Source: an uncultured Acetobacterium sp.
Lineage (GTDB): Bacteria > Bacillota > Clostridia > Eubacteriales > Eubacteriaceae
Reading direction: 5' to 3'
DNA: 64,000 nt
NCBI RefSeq assembly: GCF_963664135.1
Contig: NZ_OY760905.1
Location: 3,188,736 to 3,252,735 of the forward strand
The position numbers and the translations under genes were made by a program. Below the pieces are notes generated by a model. The model had not been told where the DNA came from and ran no database searches. It saw only the letters and a list, made by a program, of their open reading frames with translations. Positions 1 through 12,257 of the stretch are shown here, piece by piece (the first letter of the stretch is position 1; each line of letters opens with the position of its first letter).

Positions 1-3000
1 GCATATTTTTCCTTGAGCCGTGATAAACTGGGTAAGAAATTATTTTCAGCTCAGGTTATTCCTAACCGTGGTGCATGGTTGGAATACGAAACAGATTCTA
101 ACGATATTATGTACGTTAAGATTGACCGGACCCGTAAATTACCAATCACAGCACTGATTCGAGCGCTGGGATTGGGAACCAATCAGGAAATTCTTGATTT
201 CTACGGCGACGATTATCGACTCATCGAAACCATAAAAAAAGATGAAAACAACAATATGAAATCAACCCGGGATGGTTTGATCGAAATTTATAAACGATTG
301 CGGCCAGGCGAGCCACCAACGGTTGAAAGTGCCCAATCCCTGCTTAATTCCATGTTTTTTGACGATCGTCGTTATGACCTGGCAAAGGTTGGCCGTCATA
401 AATATAATAAGAAATTGTCCCTGGCAACCCGTATTGCCGGCCAACGCGCCGCGAATACCGTCGTCAATCCCGAAACTGGCGAAGTTTATGTCGAAGAAGG
501 CGAAATCATTAACATTGATGTTGCCATCGACATCCAAAATGCCGGGATCAATTTCATTGATGTCCGGGTGGATGACAAAAACGTTCGGGTTATCGGAAAT
601 GGCTTTGTGGATATTAATGCCCAGGATCTGCCTTTTGACATCAGTGACATGGATATCAAAGAATTTGTCTGTTATGAAGTACTAAAAGAAATTTTAGAAG
701 CGGATGCGACCGACGAAGAAAAGAAAAAATCAATTAAAAAACGAATGGATGAATTGGTGCCCAAGCATGTACTGATTTCGGATCTCCATGCATCCATTTC
801 TTATATTATCGGTCTTGATTATGACATCGGCGCCATTGATGATATTGATCATTTGGGCAATCGACGTCTGCGTTCGGTTGGCGAGCTGTTACAGAATCAG
901 TTCCGCATCGGTTTGTCCCGGATGGAACGGGTGGTTCGGGAAAGAATGTCGGTTCAGGATGATGAAATTCTGACGCCGCAAGGGTTAATCAATACCCGTC
1001 CGGTCAATGCTGCCTTAAAAGAATTCTTCGGAAGCTCCCAGCTGTCCCAGTTTATGGATCAGACCAACCCACTGGCTGAACTGACTCATAAGCGACGTTT
1101 ATCGGCACTTGGACCTGGTGGTCTAAGCCGTGAACGAGCCGGATTTGAAGTTCGAGATGTTCACCATAGCCATTACGGCCGGATGTGTCCAATTGAAACG
1201 CCTGAAGGTCCTAACATCGGTTTGATCGGTTCCCTCAGTACCTATGCCCGCGTCAACGAATATGGCTTTATTGAAGCGCCTTACCGTAAGGTTCATAATG
1301 GCGTGGTTTCAGAAGAAATTCATTACTTGGCTGCTGATGAAGAAGGCCGTTATACCATTGCTCAGGCTAATGAACCATTGGATGAGTCCAATCATTTTGC
1401 CCGTAAACAGGTAACTGGTCGTGCTGGCAGCAAACGAGATTTCGTACTGATTCCGCCGGATCGTGTGGATTACATGGATATCTCACCAAAACAGATTGTT
1501 TCGGTCGCGACATCATTGATTCCTTTTCTTGAAAATGATGATGCCAACCGGGCCCTGATGGGCGCCAACATGCAACGTCAGGCAGTGCCACTGTTGATTC
1601 CGAAAGCGCCAGTTATTGGTACTGGAATGGAACATAAGGCGGCCAAGGATTCTGGGGTTTGTGTTATTGCCAGAAATGCTGGCACCATTGAACGGGTTGA
1701 AGCATCAGCGATCCATATTCGAACGGACAATGGGGAACTGGACCGATATACCTTGCTCAAATTTAAACGTTCCAACCAGGGTACCTGTATGAACCACAAA
1801 CCTTTGGTTAACACTGGTCAGTATGTTCAGGCCGGCGAAATCATCGCTGATGGTCCTTCCACCGAAATGGGCGAACTGGCGCTGGGTCGAAACATTCTCA
1901 TGGGCTTTATGACCTGGGAAGGTTACAACTACGAGGATGCGATCCTGATTAATGAAAAACTGCTAAAAGAAGATGTCTTTACATCGATTCATATTGAAGA
2001 ATTTGAAGCCGAAGCACGAGAAACTAAATTAGGGCCTGAAGAAATTACCCGAGACATCCCCAATGTCAGCGAAGATGCACTGAAGAACCTGGACGAACGT
2101 GGGATTATCTTTGTCGGTGCCGAAGTTAAATCCGATGATATCCTGGTTGGGAAAGTAACACCAAAGGGTGAAACTGATCTGTCAGCCGAAGAAAAACTGC
2201 TGCGCGCCATCTTTGGTGAAAAAGCTCGGGAAATCCGGGATACCTCATTAAAAGTTCCGCATGGAGAATCGGGGATTGTGCTGGATGTTAAGGTCTTCTC
2301 CCGAGAAAACAAAGATGAAGATTTAAAACCAGGGGTTAATACTCTGGTACGAGTACTGATCGCGGTTAAACGTAAAATCTCCGTTGGGGATAAAATGGCG
2401 GGTCGTCATGGAAACAAAGGGGTTATTTCCCGAATCCTGCCGGAAGAAGATATGCCGTTTATGCCAGACGGAACAGCCCTGGAGATTGTTCTTAATCCGC
2501 TGGGGGTTCCTTCGCGAATGAACATCGGTCAGGTATTGGAAGTCCATCTGGGACTAGCCATGAGAACCATTGGTTGGCATATTGCCACGCCGGTTTTTGA
2601 CCCTGCTGGTGAACAGGACATTGTCGATCTTTTAGTCCAGGCTGGTTTACCAGAAGATGGTAAGATCCAGCTTTATGATGGCCGCAGCGGCGAGCCCTTT
2701 GATAATAAGGTAACCGTCGGTTACATGTATATTCTTAAACTTCACCATTTAGTTGATGATAAAATGCATGCCCGGTCAACTGGACCATACTCCTTAGTAA
2801 CGCAGCAGCCTTTGGGTGGTAAAGCTCAATTTGGTGGACAGCGTTTCGGAGAAATGGAAGTTTGGGCCCTGGAAGCATACGGCGCCGCTCATACCCTACA
2901 GGAAATTTTGACGATCAAGTCAGATGATGTTGTCGGCCGTGTTAAAGCCTACGAAGCCATTGTCAAAGGCGAAAACATTCCCAAACCAGGTATTCCCGAG

Positions 3001-3234
3001 TCTTTCAAAGTACTGATGAAAGAATTCCAGAGTTTAGGTCTGGATGTCAACATCCTTAATGATCAGGAAATGATTAAGCTTCTTGATGACGAAATGGATG
3101 AACGGGATCCTTTGGAAGAATTGGCCATTGAAATTGGCAGTACCGAACTTTCCGAAGCTGGCGATGACGTGAAATTGGAAGATAGCTTCCAGATTAAGAG
3201 CATTGATGATGACGAAGACGACTTATTTCAATAA
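1..3234 (+). CDS. rpoB: RNA polymerase subunit beta, 5' end missing
   Basis: Beta subunit of RNA polymerase, forming half of the active-site cleft. The reading frame is open from base 1, so the CDS enters the window already under way; the TTG at 13 is internal (the frame reads [13 protein letters not shown]). The 1077 visible residues lack roughly the first 100-150 of the family. The rifampicin-binding region is at about bases 1028-1130 ([12 protein letters not shown], then [14 protein letters not shown]). It keeps the Ser, Asp, His and Ser residues whose substitution gives resistance in other bacteria, so the protein looks rifampicin-sensitive. The C-terminus has the usual [13 protein letters not shown] motif followed by an acidic tail. 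rpoC follows after 33 bases in the same operon. Confidence 0.98.
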   Translation, partial: AYFSLSRDKLGKKLFSAQVIPNRGAWLEYETDSNDIMYVKIDRTRKLPITALIRALGLGTNQEILDFYGDDYRLIETIKKDENNNMKSTRDGLIEIYKRLRPGEPPTVESAQSLLNSMFFDDRRYDLAKVGRHKYNKKLSLATRIAGQRAANTVVNPETGEVYVEEGEIINIDVAIDIQNAGINFIDVRVDDKNVRVIGNGFVDINAQDLPFDISDMDIKEFVCYEVLKEILEADATDEEKKKSIKKRMDELVPKHVLISDLHASISYIIGLDYDIGAIDDIDHLGNRRLRSVGELLQNQFRIGLSRMERVVRERMSVQDDEILTPQGLINTRPVNAALKEFFGSSQLSQFMDQTNPLAELTHKRRLSALGPGGLSRERAGFEVRDVHHSHYGRMCPIETPEGPNIGLIGSLSTYARVNEYGFIEAPYRKVHNGVVSEEIHYLAADEEGRYTIAQANEPLDESNHFARKQVTGRAGSKRDFVLIPPDRVDYMDISPKQIVSVATSLIPFLENDDANRALMGANMQRQAVPLLIPKAPVIGTGMEHKAAKDSGVCVIARNAGTIERVEASAIHIRTDNGELDRYTLLKFKRSNQGTCMNHKPLVNTGQYVQAGEIIADGPSTEMGELALGRNILMGFMTWEGYNYEDAILINEKLLKEDVFTSIHIEEFEAEARETKLGPEEITRDIPNVSEDALKNLDERGIIFVGAEVKSDDILVGKVTPKGETDLSAEEKLLRAIFGEKAREIRDTSLKVPHGESGIVLDVKVFSRENKDEDLKPGVNTLVRVLIAVKRKISVGDKMAGRHGNKGVISRILPEEDMPFMPDGTALEIVLNPLGVPSRMNIGQVLEVHLGLAMRTIGWHIATPVFDPAGEQDIVDLLVQAGLPEDGKIQLYDGRSGEPFDNKVTVGYMYILKLHHLVDDKMHARSTGPYSLVTQQPLGGKAQFGGQRFGEMEVWALEAYGAAHTLQEILTIKSDDVVGRVKAYEAIVKGENIPKPGIPESFKVLMKEFQSLGLDVNILNDQEMIKLLDDEMDERDPLEELAIEIGSTELSEAGDDVKLEDSFQIKSIDDDEDDLFQ

Positions 3235-3267
3235 CAATAAATTTATAACAGAAGGGAGCGAAGCCAT

Positions 3268-6200
3268 TTGTTGAACGAGGAATTCACCTTCAAATCCTTA
3301 CAAATCGGATTGGCCTCACCTGAAAAAATCAGAGAGTGGTCACGTGGAGAAGTTAAAAAACCGGAAACCATTAATTACAGAACCCTGAAACCAGAAAAAG
3401 AGGGGTTGTTTTGTGAGAAAATTTTTGGGCCGCAGAAAGACTGGGAGTGTAATTGTGGAAAATACAAGCGTATTCGCCATAAGGGCATTGTCTGTGAAAA
3501 CTGTGGGGTTGAAGTAACTAAAGCAAAGGTCAGACGTGAACGGATGGGGCATATTGAATTAGCCTCACCAGTTTCACATATCTGGTATTTCAAAGGAATC
3601 CCCAGTCGAATGGGTCTGATTCTGGAAATGTCTCCGAGAAATCTGGAAAAGATTATTTATTTTGCCGCTTATGTAGTCACCGATCCCGGGGAAAGTAATT
3701 TTGATTATAAACAGATTTTGACTGAGGCAGAATATAAAGAAGCTAAAAATCAATTTGGCAATAAATTTACTGCCAGCATCGGCGCCGAAGCGATTCAGGA
3801 ATTACTGAAGCTGGTTGACCTGGATCAGGAATCAGCCGTGCTTAAGGAAGAACTAAAAGGCAGCTCCGGTCAGAAAAAGATCCGGATTGCCCGACGACTT
3901 GAAGCCGTTGAAGCCTTCCGAAATTCCAACAACCGTCCGGAATGGATGATTCTCGAAACCATCCCGGTTATTCCACCGGAACTGCGACCAATGGTTCAGT
4001 TAGATGGGGGACGTTTTGCTACCTCGGACTTAAATGACCTGTATCGACGGGTTATTAACCGGAACAACCGATTATTAAAACTGCTGGAACTGGACGCGCC
4101 GGATATCATTGTTCAAAATGAAAAACGAATGCTTCAGGAAGCAGTTGATGCGCTGATTGACAATGGTCGACGTGGCCGGGCTGTCACCGGACCGGGTAAC
4201 CGTCCATTTAAATCCTTGAGTGATATGCTCAAGGGTAAACAGGGTCGATTCCGTCAGAACCTTTTGGGGAAACGGGTTGACTACTCTGGCCGTTCCGTTA
4301 TCGTGGTTGGACCGGATCTGAAGATGTACCAATGTGGACTGCCTAAAGAGATGGCCATTGAACTATTTAAGCCCTTTGTAATGCGGGAACTGGTTGGCCG
4401 AAACCTGTCGCAAAATATTAAAAGTGCCAAGAAAATGGTCGAAAAACTGGATCCGATGATCTGGGATGTTTTAGAAGATGTTATTCAGGAACATCCGGTA
4501 CTATTAAATCGGGCACCTACCCTTCATCGCCTGGGTATTCAGGCCTTTGAACCGATTCTAGTTGAAGGAAAAGCGATTAAACTACATCCATTGGTTTGTA
4601 CGGCCTACAATGCCGACTTTGATGGGGATCAAATGGCTGTCCATGTGCCTTTATCAGTCGAAGCCCAGGCCGAAGCCCGGTTCTTGATGCTGGCGTCAAA
4701 TAATATCCTCAAGCCGCAGGATGGAACCCCGGTTGTTGCCCCAACCCAGGATATGATTTTGGGTACCTATTACATGACCATCTTCAAAAAAGATGGCAAA
4801 GGAACGGGCAGTGTCTTCAGAGACCTGGATGAAATGGAAATGGCATACTTTAACAGAGATGTTGAGCTCCATTCCCAGGTTAAGGTGCGGATTACCAAAG
4901 AAATTGATGGCGAAGAAATGACCCGTTTAGTTGATGGAACCGTGGGACGCTTCATTTTCAATACCATTATTCCTCAGGAACTTGGTTTTGTAAAACGTGA
5001 CACCATTGAAGAAAAATTCGCCTTGGAAATCGACCGACAGGTTAATAAAAAAGTATTGTCTGAAATTGTTGAACGATGTTATAAAAAATATGGACCAACA
5101 AAAACATCTGAAGTGCTGGATGAAATCAAACGCTTAGGTTTTAAATTCTCAACCAAAGGTGCGATTACTGTTGGGGTCAGCGATATGGAAGTTCCTAAGA
5201 GTAAAGATGAAATTCTAGCTCGTGCCGATGATAAGATCACTGAAAACTTGACCCTCTACCGTCAAGGTTTCATCAGTGATGAAGAACGTTATAACAACGT
5301 TGTTGAAATCTGGAACAGAGCCACTGATGAAGTTACCGATGCCCTACTCGATCATCTGGAAGATTTGAATCCAATCAACATGATGGCCGATTCTGGAGCC
5401 CGTGGTAGTAAGAATCAGATTCGACAGTTAGCTGGGATGCGTGGTCTGATGGCCAACCCAAGTGGTCGAATCATCGAATTACCAATCCGGTCAAACTTCC
5501 GTGAAGGGTTAAACGTCCTTGAATTCTTCTCCTCCACCCATGGGGCTCGAAAAGGTCTGGCGGATACCGCGCTGCGAACCGCCGATTCCGGTTATCTGAC
5601 CCGACGTCTGGTTGATGTCAGCCAGGATGTCATTGTTCGTGAAGATGATTGTGGTACCACCCGTGGTTATGAAGTATCAACCATTAACGATCATGGCGAA
5701 ATCATTGAAACCCTGCAGGAACGATTAGTGGGTCGATATGCCTTTGAAGATATCACCGATCCAAAAACAGGCGAAATATTAGCACCAGCGGGTGAGATCA
5801 TCTCCACCGAAATGGCTCAGAATATTGATAAAGCCGGTATTGAAAAAGTTTTAATCCGAGCGGCCTTTAATTGTCAGTCTAAATATGGAGTTTGTAAAAA
5901 ATGTTATGGGGTGGATTTAACCACCTGGCGACCCGTTGAAATTGGCGAGGCAGTTGGTATTATTGCCGCTCAGTCCATTGGTGAGCCGGGTACCCAGCTG
6001 ACCATGCGTACCTTCCATACTGGTGGGGTTGCGTCAGCCGATGATATTACCCAGGGTCTTCCCCGTATCGAAGAGCTTTTCGAAGCTCGAAAGCCAAAAG
6101 GTCAGGCGATCATTTCAGAAATTGACGGTCGCGTGGAAATACAGGATACTCAGAAAAAAACCGAAGCCGTTGTTACCGGCGCTGATGGGGATATGAAGGT

Positions 6201-6942
6201 TTACCTTATTCCTTACGGCTCGCGATTGCGGGTTCATACCGGTGATCAGGTTATTGCCGGGGATGAAATCACTGAAGGTTCGATTAATCCAAGTGATATT
6301 TTAAGAATTCAGGGAATTGATCATGTTCAGCAATATTTACTCCAGGAAGTACAAAAAGTTTATCGGATGCAAGGGGTACACATTGGCGATAAGCATTTGG
6401 AAGTTATTATCCGTCAAATGCTCAGAAAAGTTAAGATTGAAAACCCTGGTGATACCGCCTTACTGGCAGGCAGTTTAGTTGATATCTTCAACTTTGAAGA
6501 TGAAAATAAAGCTGCTCGGGAAAACGGCGGCGAAGAAGCCACCGCCAGCCGGGAACTGCTGGGGATCACCAAAGCTTCTTTGGCAACCGACTCGTTCTTA
6601 TCGGCAGCATCCTTCCAGGAAACCACTCGGGTATTAACCGACGCTGCCATTAAAGGAAAAGTCGATCCACTGATTGGACTCAAAGAAAATGTTATCATCG
6701 GCCAATTGGTACCAGCTGGTACTGGCGTGAAGATGTATGGCGAAATTGATTTGGTCTATGAACGGGAAGAAGAAGAGACTTATGAAGATATGATCGAAGA
6801 TGATGTCATTTCCGAATCTCTGGATATTGTTTTTGACGATGATATTTTAAATGCCTATGTGGAAGAAGAACAGGAAGAGACCGATGAAGCGATCATCACT
6901 GATTTGGACATCTTTGATTTGGATTTCTTAACAAAAGAATAA
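3268..6942 (+). CDS. rpoC: RNA polymerase subunit beta'
   Basis: Largest RNA polymerase subunit, 1224 residues, carrying the catalytic magnesium. Visible landmarks: N-terminal zinc site (CNCGKYKR...CENCG), the catalytic [15 protein letters not shown] loop, and the second zinc site (CGTT...[11 protein letters not shown]). The bridge-helix/trigger-loop region follows, around [15 protein letters not shown]. The start is TTG at 3268; a second TTG follows directly. GAAGGGAG lies about 10 bases upstream. The C-terminus carries an acidic extension rich in Glu and Asp. It is cotranscribed with rpoB. A new promoter begins 3 bases after the stop codon, so the next gene can be expressed independently. 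Confidence 0.98.
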   Translation: MLNEEFTFKSLQIGLASPEKIREWSRGEVKKPETINYRTLKPEKEGLFCEKIFGPQKDWECNCGKYKRIRHKGIVCENCGVEVTKAKVRRERMGHIELASPVSHIWYFKGIPSRMGLILEMSPRNLEKIIYFAAYVVTDPGESNFDYKQILTEAEYKEAKNQFGNKFTASIGAEAIQELLKLVDLDQESAVLKEELKGSSGQKKIRIARRLEAVEAFRNSNNRPEWMILETIPVIPPELRPMVQLDGGRFATSDLNDLYRRVINRNNRLLKLLELDAPDIIVQNEKRMLQEAVDALIDNGRRGRAVTGPGNRPFKSLSDMLKGKQGRFRQNLLGKRVDYSGRSVIVVGPDLKMYQCGLPKEMAIELFKPFVMRELVGRNLSQNIKSAKKMVEKLDPMIWDVLEDVIQEHPVLLNRAPTLHRLGIQAFEPILVEGKAIKLHPLVCTAYNADFDGDQMAVHVPLSVEAQAEARFLMLASNNILKPQDGTPVVAPTQDMILGTYYMTIFKKDGKGTGSVFRDLDEMEMAYFNRDVELHSQVKVRITKEIDGEEMTRLVDGTVGRFIFNTIIPQELGFVKRDTIEEKFALEIDRQVNKKVLSEIVERCYKKYGPTKTSEVLDEIKRLGFKFSTKGAITVGVSDMEVPKSKDEILARADDKITENLTLYRQGFISDEERYNNVVEIWNRATDEVTDALLDHLEDLNPINMMADSGARGSKNQIRQLAGMRGLMANPSGRIIELPIRSNFREGLNVLEFFSSTHGARKGLADTALRTADSGYLTRRLVDVSQDVIVREDDCGTTRGYEVSTINDHGEIIETLQERLVGRYAFEDITDPKTGEILAPAGEIISTEMAQNIDKAGIEKVLIRAAFNCQSKYGVCKKCYGVDLTTWRPVEIGEAVGIIAAQSIGEPGTQLTMRTFHTGGVASADDITQGLPRIEELFEARKPKGQAIISEIDGRVEIQDTQKKTEAVVTGADGDMKVYLIPYGSRLRVHTGDQVIAGDEITEGSINPSDILRIQGIDHVQQYLLQEVQKVYRMQGVHIGDKHLEVIIRQMLRKVKIENPGDTALLAGSLVDIFNFEDENKAARENGGEEATASRELLGITKASLATDSFLSAASFQETTRVLTDAAIKGKVDPLIGLKENVIIGQLVPAGTGVKMYGEIDLVYEREEEETYEDMIEDDVISESLDIVFDDDILNAYVEEEQEETDEAIITDLDIFDLDFLTKE

Positions 6943-6945
6943 TTC

Positions 6946-6974
6946 TTGACATTTAAGGCTCAAACATGTATAGT
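6946..6974 (+). promoter_or_regulatory. Sigma-A promoter between rpoC and the L7Ae-like gene
   Basis: TTGACA at 6946-6951, 17-base spacer, TATAGT at 6969-6974. This is a near-perfect housekeeping promoter starting just past the rpoC stop. It would give the L7Ae-rpsL-rpsG-fusA-tuf genes their own transcription start near 6981. Confidence 0.85.
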
Positions 6975-6980
6975 TATTAG

Positions 6981-7000
6981 GTGTGTTTGTAGAAACACAC
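6981..7000 (+). promoter_or_regulatory. Hairpin at the predicted 5' end of the str-operon mRNA
   Basis: GTGTGTTT (6981-6988), loop GTAG, AAACACAC (6993-7000): a perfect 8-bp stem that begins where transcription from the promoter above should start. It has no T-run, so it is not a terminator. A 5'-terminal stem of this kind could stabilise the mRNA or be a protein-binding leader element; the role is inferred. Confidence 0.6.
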
Positions 7001-7022
7001 GAACAGCAAGAAGGAGGAACCC

Positions 7023-7262
7023 ATGAATCAATTTGTTGATGTTTCAAAAGTGATTGGAATGAAACAAACTCTTAAGGCTGTGAAAGAAGGAAAAGCAATC
7101 CGAGTAATTTTGGCAGAAGATACCGATGAAAGTATCAAAAAAAGCATTGAAGAGTGTTGCAATAACCATCAGATCACGGTAGAACGGGTTGAAACTAAGG
7201 TTGGCCTCGGAAAAGCCGGTGGGATTGATCGGGCTGCCGCTGTCATTGCGATAATAAAATAA
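7023..7262 (+). CDS. L7Ae-family RNA-binding ribosomal protein
   Basis: A 79-residue protein of the L7Ae/L30e/S12e/Gadd45 family, known in Firmicutes as YbxF or 'ribosomal protein L7Ae-like'. These proteins bind kink-turn RNA. The sequence has the short alpha-beta-alpha fold pattern and the family motif around VGLGKAGGIDRAAAVIAI near the C-terminus. It starts at ATG with AAGGAGG just upstream. Its place between rpoC and rpsL matches Bacillus and clostridial str operons. It has its own promoter and leader hairpin. The precise role in these bacteria is not well established. Confidence 0.93.
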   Translation: MNQFVDVSKVIGMKQTLKAVKEGKAIRVILAEDTDESIKKSIEECCNNHQITVERVETKVGLGKAGGIDRAAAVIAIIK

Positions 7263-7270
7263 TCAGAATT

Positions 7271-7328
7271 GGGGTGGTTATTTAACACCCCGGTTCTAAC
7301 TAGGTCATTAATAATCGTTTCGATTATT
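7271..7328 (+). promoter_or_regulatory. Two consecutive stem-loops between the L7Ae-like gene and rpsL
   Basis: GGGGTG (7271-7276) pairs with CACCCC (7286-7291), and AATAATCG (7310-7317) pairs with CGATTATT (7321-7328) around a TTT loop. Neither is followed by a T-run. They are more likely intercistronic processing or regulatory structures than terminators. Confidence 0.4.
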
Positions 7329-7362
7329 GATATATTAATCTTAAAAGGAGGTGCAGGACTAA

Positions 7363-7737
7363 ATGCCTACAATTAATCAGCTTGTAAAAAAAGGAAGAAA
7401 ACGCATGGAAGATAAAACAAAAACTCCAGCGTTGAAAGCAAACCCTCAAAAAAGAGGCGTATGTACAGCAGTTAGAACATCCACACCAAAGAAACCAAAC
7501 TCTGCGTTAAGAAAAATTGCCAGAGTTCGTCTCGTTAACGGAATGGAAGTAACAGCCTATATTCCAGGTGTTGGCCATAACTTACAGGAACATAGTATTG
7601 TTCTTATTAAGGGTGGTCGTGTCAAGGATTTACCAGGGGTTCGTTACAAAATTATCCGTGGTGCGCTTGATACCGCTGGTGTTGACGCTCGTAGACAAGC
7701 TCGATCCAAATACGGGGCTAAAAAGCCTAAAAAGTAG
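7363..7737 (+). CDS. rpsL: 30S ribosomal protein S12
   Basis: S12 sits at the decoding centre of the 30S subunit and controls tRNA selection accuracy. The 124 residues match the short form of the family. The conserved [11 protein letters not shown] and [10 protein letters not shown] loops are both present, with the lysines associated with streptomycin sensitivity unchanged. AAAAGGAGGTG precedes the ATG. It is first of the conserved order rpsL-rpsG-fusA-tuf. Confidence 0.98.
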   Translation: MPTINQLVKKGRKRMEDKTKTPALKANPQKRGVCTAVRTSTPKKPNSALRKIARVRLVNGMEVTAYIPGVGHNLQEHSIVLIKGGRVKDLPGVRYKIIRGALDTAGVDARRQARSKYGAKKPKK

Positions 7738-7776
7738 TAGTGCATAGTGCTGCATATTCAAGCGCTCGTTATTTAA

Positions 7777-8349
<573 letters not shown>

Positions 8350-8387
8350 TCTTTGTTTAGATTTAGAAATTAGAGAGGAAAGCATCT

Positions 8388-10460
8388 GTGTCAAGAGATT
8401 ATAGTTTAGCAAAAACAAGAAATATAGGTATTATGGCACATATTGATGCAGGAAAAACCACTACCACAGAAAGAATCCTGTTTTATTCCGGAAAAATCCA
8501 TAAAATTGGAGAAACCCATGATGGGGTTTCTCAAATGGACTGGATGGAGCAGGAACAAGAAAGAGGTATAACCATTACCTCGGCAGCAACCACGTGTTTT
8601 TGGAATAACAACCGTATCAATATCATTGATACACCAGGCCACGTTGATTTTACCGTAGAAGTAGAACGATCACTGAGAGTTCTTGATGGAGCGGTAGCTG
8701 TTTTTTGTGCAAAAGGTGGCGTTGAACCTCAATCAGAAACAGTATGGCGTCAAGCCGATAAATATCATGTTCCCAGAATGGCTTATATCAATAAAATGGA
8801 CATTACTGGAGCCGATTTTTATAATGTACTGAAGATGATGGAGGATCGTTTAAGCACGAATCCTGTTCCAATTCAATTACCTATTGGCAAAGAAAGTGAC
8901 TTTGTGGGGATCATCGATCTCCTGATTATGAAAGCCATGATCTATAAAGATGATTTAGGCGAAGAAATTGAAATTATCGATATTCCTGAAGACATGCGTG
9001 AGCTGGCTGACGAGTACCGCGAAAAATTAATTGAGTCTATTTCTGATTACGACGAAAGCATCATGGAAAAATTCCTTGAAGGCGAAGAAGTTGGTCTTGA
9101 TGAACTGAAAGCCGCCATTCGTCTGGCAACATTGCATGTTGACATTATCCCAGTTGTTTGTGGTTCTTCTTATAAAAACAAAGGCGTTCAATTAGTTTTG
9201 GATGCGATTGTTGATTATATGCCCTGCCCACTGGATGTTCCGGCTATTGTCGGAATCAACCCAGAAACCGGCGAAGAAGATAGCCGAAAAGCAAGTGATG
9301 ATGAACCATTCTCAGCACTGGCATTTAAAATCATGACCGATCCATTTGTCGGGAAACTGGCATTCTTTAGAGTATATTCCGGAACCATTGAATCTGGTTC
9401 TTATATTTACAACTCATCTAAAGGTAAAAGAGAACGTCTGGGTCGGATCCTGCAAATGCATGCCAACCATCGTGAAGAAATTAACACTGTTTATACAGGG
9501 GACATTGCTGCTGCGGTTGGTTTGAAAGATACTTCAACTGGGGATACCCTATGTACTGATAAAGCACCCATTATTCTTGAGTCCATGGAATTCCCGGAAC
9601 CGGTAATCCATGTTGCGATTGAACCTAAAACAAAAGCTGGCCAGGAAAAAATGAGTACCGCTTTAGCAAAACTTTCTGAAGAAGATCCAACTTTCAGAAT
9701 GCGTACTGATGAAGAGACCGGACAAACGATCATCTCAGGAATGGGTGAACTTCACCTTGACATTATTGTTGACCGGATGCTGCGAGAATTTAAGGTTGAA
9801 GCGAACGTCGGCGCACCTCAGGTAGCGTATAAAGAATCCATTACCAAAGCAGTTGATGCTGAGGGTAAATTTGCTCGTCAATCGGGTGGTCGTGGTCAAT
9901 ATGGTCATTGTCTCATCCGGATGGAGCCAGTTGAACCCGGTACCGGATATATCTTCGAAAACAAGACCGTTGGGGGATCGATTCCAAAAGAATTTATTAA
10001 CCCAATTAATCAAGGGATCGAAGAAGCAATGCGCAACGGTGTTTTAGCCGGTTATCCAGTATTGGATCTTAAGGTTATCGTTTATGACGGATCATACCAT
10101 GACGTGGATTCATCAGAAATGGCCTTTAAGGTTGCCGGTTCGATGGCGTTTAAAAATGGTATGAGAAAAGCAGATCCTGTTATCTTAGAACCAGTCTTTA
10201 AACTTGAAATTGTTATTCCAGAAGAATACATGGGCGACGTTATGGGCGATATCAGCTCGCGACGTGGTCGTATCGATGGAATGGAAATGCGTGGTGGTGC
10301 ACAGATCATTAAAGGAATGGTACCACTATCAGAAATGTTTGGTTATGCAACAACCCTAAGAAGTAAAACTCAGGGTCGTGGCGTTTACACCATGCAGTTC
10401 TCACACTACGAAGCAGTACCTAAATATATTTCAGAGGAAATAATTGAAGGTCGTAAATAA
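8388..10460 (+). CDS. fusA: Elongation factor G
   Basis: Translocation GTPase, 690 residues, full length. The GTP-binding motifs are [11 protein letters not shown] (residues about 17-27), DTPGHVDF and NKMD. The remaining domains II-V follow in order, with the domain IV tip region around [10 protein letters not shown]. Translation starts at GTG 8388 after GAGAGGAAAG. It is a single canonical copy in the str operon, between rpsG and tuf. Confidence 0.98.
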   Translation: MSRDYSLAKTRNIGIMAHIDAGKTTTTERILFYSGKIHKIGETHDGVSQMDWMEQEQERGITITSAATTCFWNNNRINIIDTPGHVDFTVEVERSLRVLDGAVAVFCAKGGVEPQSETVWRQADKYHVPRMAYINKMDITGADFYNVLKMMEDRLSTNPVPIQLPIGKESDFVGIIDLLIMKAMIYKDDLGEEIEIIDIPEDMRELADEYREKLIESISDYDESIMEKFLEGEEVGLDELKAAIRLATLHVDIIPVVCGSSYKNKGVQLVLDAIVDYMPCPLDVPAIVGINPETGEEDSRKASDDEPFSALAFKIMTDPFVGKLAFFRVYSGTIESGSYIYNSSKGKRERLGRILQMHANHREEINTVYTGDIAAAVGLKDTSTGDTLCTDKAPIILESMEFPEPVIHVAIEPKTKAGQEKMSTALAKLSEEDPTFRMRTDEETGQTIISGMGELHLDIIVDRMLREFKVEANVGAPQVAYKESITKAVDAEGKFARQSGGRGQYGHCLIRMEPVEPGTGYIFENKTVGGSIPKEFINPINQGIEEAMRNGVLAGYPVLDLKVIVYDGSYHDVDSSEMAFKVAGSMAFKNGMRKADPVILEPVFKLEIVIPEEYMGDVMGDISSRRGRIDGMEMRGGAQIIKGMVPLSEMFGYATTLRSKTQGRGVYTMQFSHYEAVPKYISEEIIEGRK

Positions 10461-10497
10461 TAGCACAGCTATAAAATAAATTTTAAGGAGAATACAA

Positions 10498-11694
10498 ATG
10501 GCAAAGTCAAAATTTGAAAGAAATAAGCCCCACGTAAATGTTGGAACAATTGGTCACGTCGATCATGGTAAAACAACATTAACAGCGGCAATCACATCTG
10601 TATTAAATAAACGATTTGGAACCGGGGAAGCCGTAGCATTCGAAAATATCGATAAAGCCCCAGAAGAAAGAGAACGTGGAATCACTATTTCCACTGCTCA
10701 CGTTGAATATGAAACTGCCGCTCGTCACTATGCTCACGTTGACTGCCCGGGCCATGCCGATTATGTTAAGAACATGATCACCGGTGCTGCGCAAATGGAT
10801 GGCGCGATCCTGGTTGTTAGTGCTGCTGATGGTCCAATGCCACAGACCCGTGAACATATCCTGTTAAGCCGTCAGGTAGGTGTACCATACATCGTTGTTT
10901 TCTTAAACAAAGTAGACATGGTCGATGATGAAGAATTACTGGAATTAGTCGAAATGGAAGTTCGCGAACTGCTTGACGAATATGATTTCCCAGGCGATGA
11001 TACACCAATCGTTGCCGGATCTGCGTTACGCGCTCTTGAAGATCCAGACGGCCCATGGGGAGACAAAATTGTTGAACTAATGACCGCTGTTGATACCTGG
11101 ATCCCAGATCCAGTTCGTGATACCGACAAACCATTCCTGATGCCAGTTGAAGATGTTTTCTCAATCACTGGCCGTGGAACTGTTGCAACCGGACGTATTG
11201 AACGTGGGATTGTCAAAGTTGGCGAAGAAGTTGAAATCGTCGGAATCCATGATGTTCGAAAAACAGTTGTTACCGGAATCGAAATGTTCCGAAAATTACT
11301 GGACGAAGGTCGATCAGGCGACAACGTCGGCGCATTACTGCGTGGGGTTGACCGTACTCAAATCGAACGTGGTCAAGTATTAGCTAAACCAGGTTCCATC
11401 AAACCACATACCCATTATCAATCAGAAGTATATGTATTAACCAAAGAAGAAGGCGGACGTCATACTCCATTCTTTGATGGCTATCGACCACAGTTCTACT
11501 TTAGAACAACTGACGTAACTGGTATCATCAAATTACCAGAAGGCGTTGAAATGGTAATGCCTGGCGATAACGTTCAAATGGAAATCACTTTGATCACACC
11601 AATCGCGATCGAAGAAGGCTTACGTTTTGCGATTCGTGAAGGCGGCCGAACCGTTGGTTCTGGTGTTGTTGCCAAAATGCTTGCTGACGCATAA
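10498..11694 (+). CDS. tuf: Elongation factor Tu
   Basis: Delivers aminoacyl-tRNA to the ribosome. It is 398 residues with G-domain motifs [19 protein letters not shown] and NKVD, followed by the two beta-barrel domains. The C-terminal end [13 protein letters not shown] is typical. AAGGAG lies just before the ATG. It is the last gene of the str operon and is followed by a strong intrinsic terminator about 115 bases downstream. Confidence 0.98.
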   Translation: MAKSKFERNKPHVNVGTIGHVDHGKTTLTAAITSVLNKRFGTGEAVAFENIDKAPEERERGITISTAHVEYETAARHYAHVDCPGHADYVKNMITGAAQMDGAILVVSAADGPMPQTREHILLSRQVGVPYIVVFLNKVDMVDDEELLELVEMEVRELLDEYDFPGDDTPIVAGSALRALEDPDGPWGDKIVELMTAVDTWIPDPVRDTDKPFLMPVEDVFSITGRGTVATGRIERGIVKVGEEVEIVGIHDVRKTVVTGIEMFRKLLDEGRSGDNVGALLRGVDRTQIERGQVLAKPGSIKPHTHYQSEVYVLTKEEGGRHTPFFDGYRPQFYFRTTDVTGIIKLPEGVEMVMPGDNVQMEITLITPIAIEEGLRFAIREGGRTVGSGVVAKMLADA

Positions 11695-11807
11695 AAACAT
11701 ATAAAAAAATTCTATCAATAAAAAATATTTGAATAAATTTTGAACGATGTTGTTCGATCAGTTCTTCAACATAAGGTAAATAAATCGAATTTGGACAAAT
11801 ATATTTT

Positions 11808-11841
11808 AACCGTCTCTCTAAGCAGAGACGGTTTTTTTTTA
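11808..11841 (+). terminator. Intrinsic terminator of the str operon
   Basis: AACCGTCTCT (11808-11817), six-base loop, AGAGACGGTT (11824-11833), running into a long T tract. It is a perfect 10-bp stem. Confidence 0.95.
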
Positions 11842-11945
11842 TCTAAATTTAGAAGATGGCTGTGACAATGACTGGAAACTCCAGGTGAATTTATTTTACA
11901 AAAATGATATAATAAATTAAATTATAAATGGAGGAAAGTAGACAC

Positions 11946-12203
11946 GTGAAAAAATATATTTGTGTAAGCATAACAAACAAGGTTGAAGAAATCGGAAATG
12001 ACTATAATAAGGGTTTTAGAAAATGTAATACTAAAGAACTCGCACAGGAAATTGAGGATGCATGCAATGAACATGACGAAAAAGGATATGAACTGATATC
12101 AATTGTACCGATCATTCAAGGTCAGCATATTGTTATATCGAGTGATGGTGGATGGGCAAATAGCGCCACTGAGGGTGTGGTCATAACTTTTAAAGAAAAA
12201 TAA
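11946..12203 (+). CDS. Small DUF4177-like protein
   Basis: An 85-residue protein of unknown function. The GTG at 11946 is preferred over the in-frame ATG at 11928, because GGAGG at 11930-11934 would lie inside a gene starting at 11928 but sits correctly in front of the GTG. The sequence begins MKKYICVS. It contains a segment (CNEHDEKGYELISIVPI) resembling the 'E-x-GWELVSV' core of DUF4177-type small proteins. No signal peptide or membrane segment is seen. A TATAAT-like -10 lies about 35 bases upstream. It is monocistronic and shares a bidirectional terminator with the TetR gene that faces it. The family assignment is tentative. Confidence 0.75.
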   Translation: MKKYICVSITNKVEEIGNDYNKGFRKCNTKELAQEIEDACNEHDEKGYELISIVPIIQGQHIVISSDGGWANSATEGVVITFKEK

Positions 12204-12210
12204 ACCGAAA

Positions 12211-12257
12211 TCTAAAAAAGGTCTATTCAGAATATTTCTGAATAGACCTTTTTTAGA
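12211..12257. terminator. Bidirectional intrinsic terminator between convergent genes
   Basis: A perfect 20-bp inverted repeat: TCTAAAAAAGG... at 12211-12230 and its complement at 12238-12257, with a 7-base loop. A A-run lies on the left and a T-run on the right, so it works in both directions. It separates the small DUF4177-like gene from the TetR gene. Confidence 0.95.
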
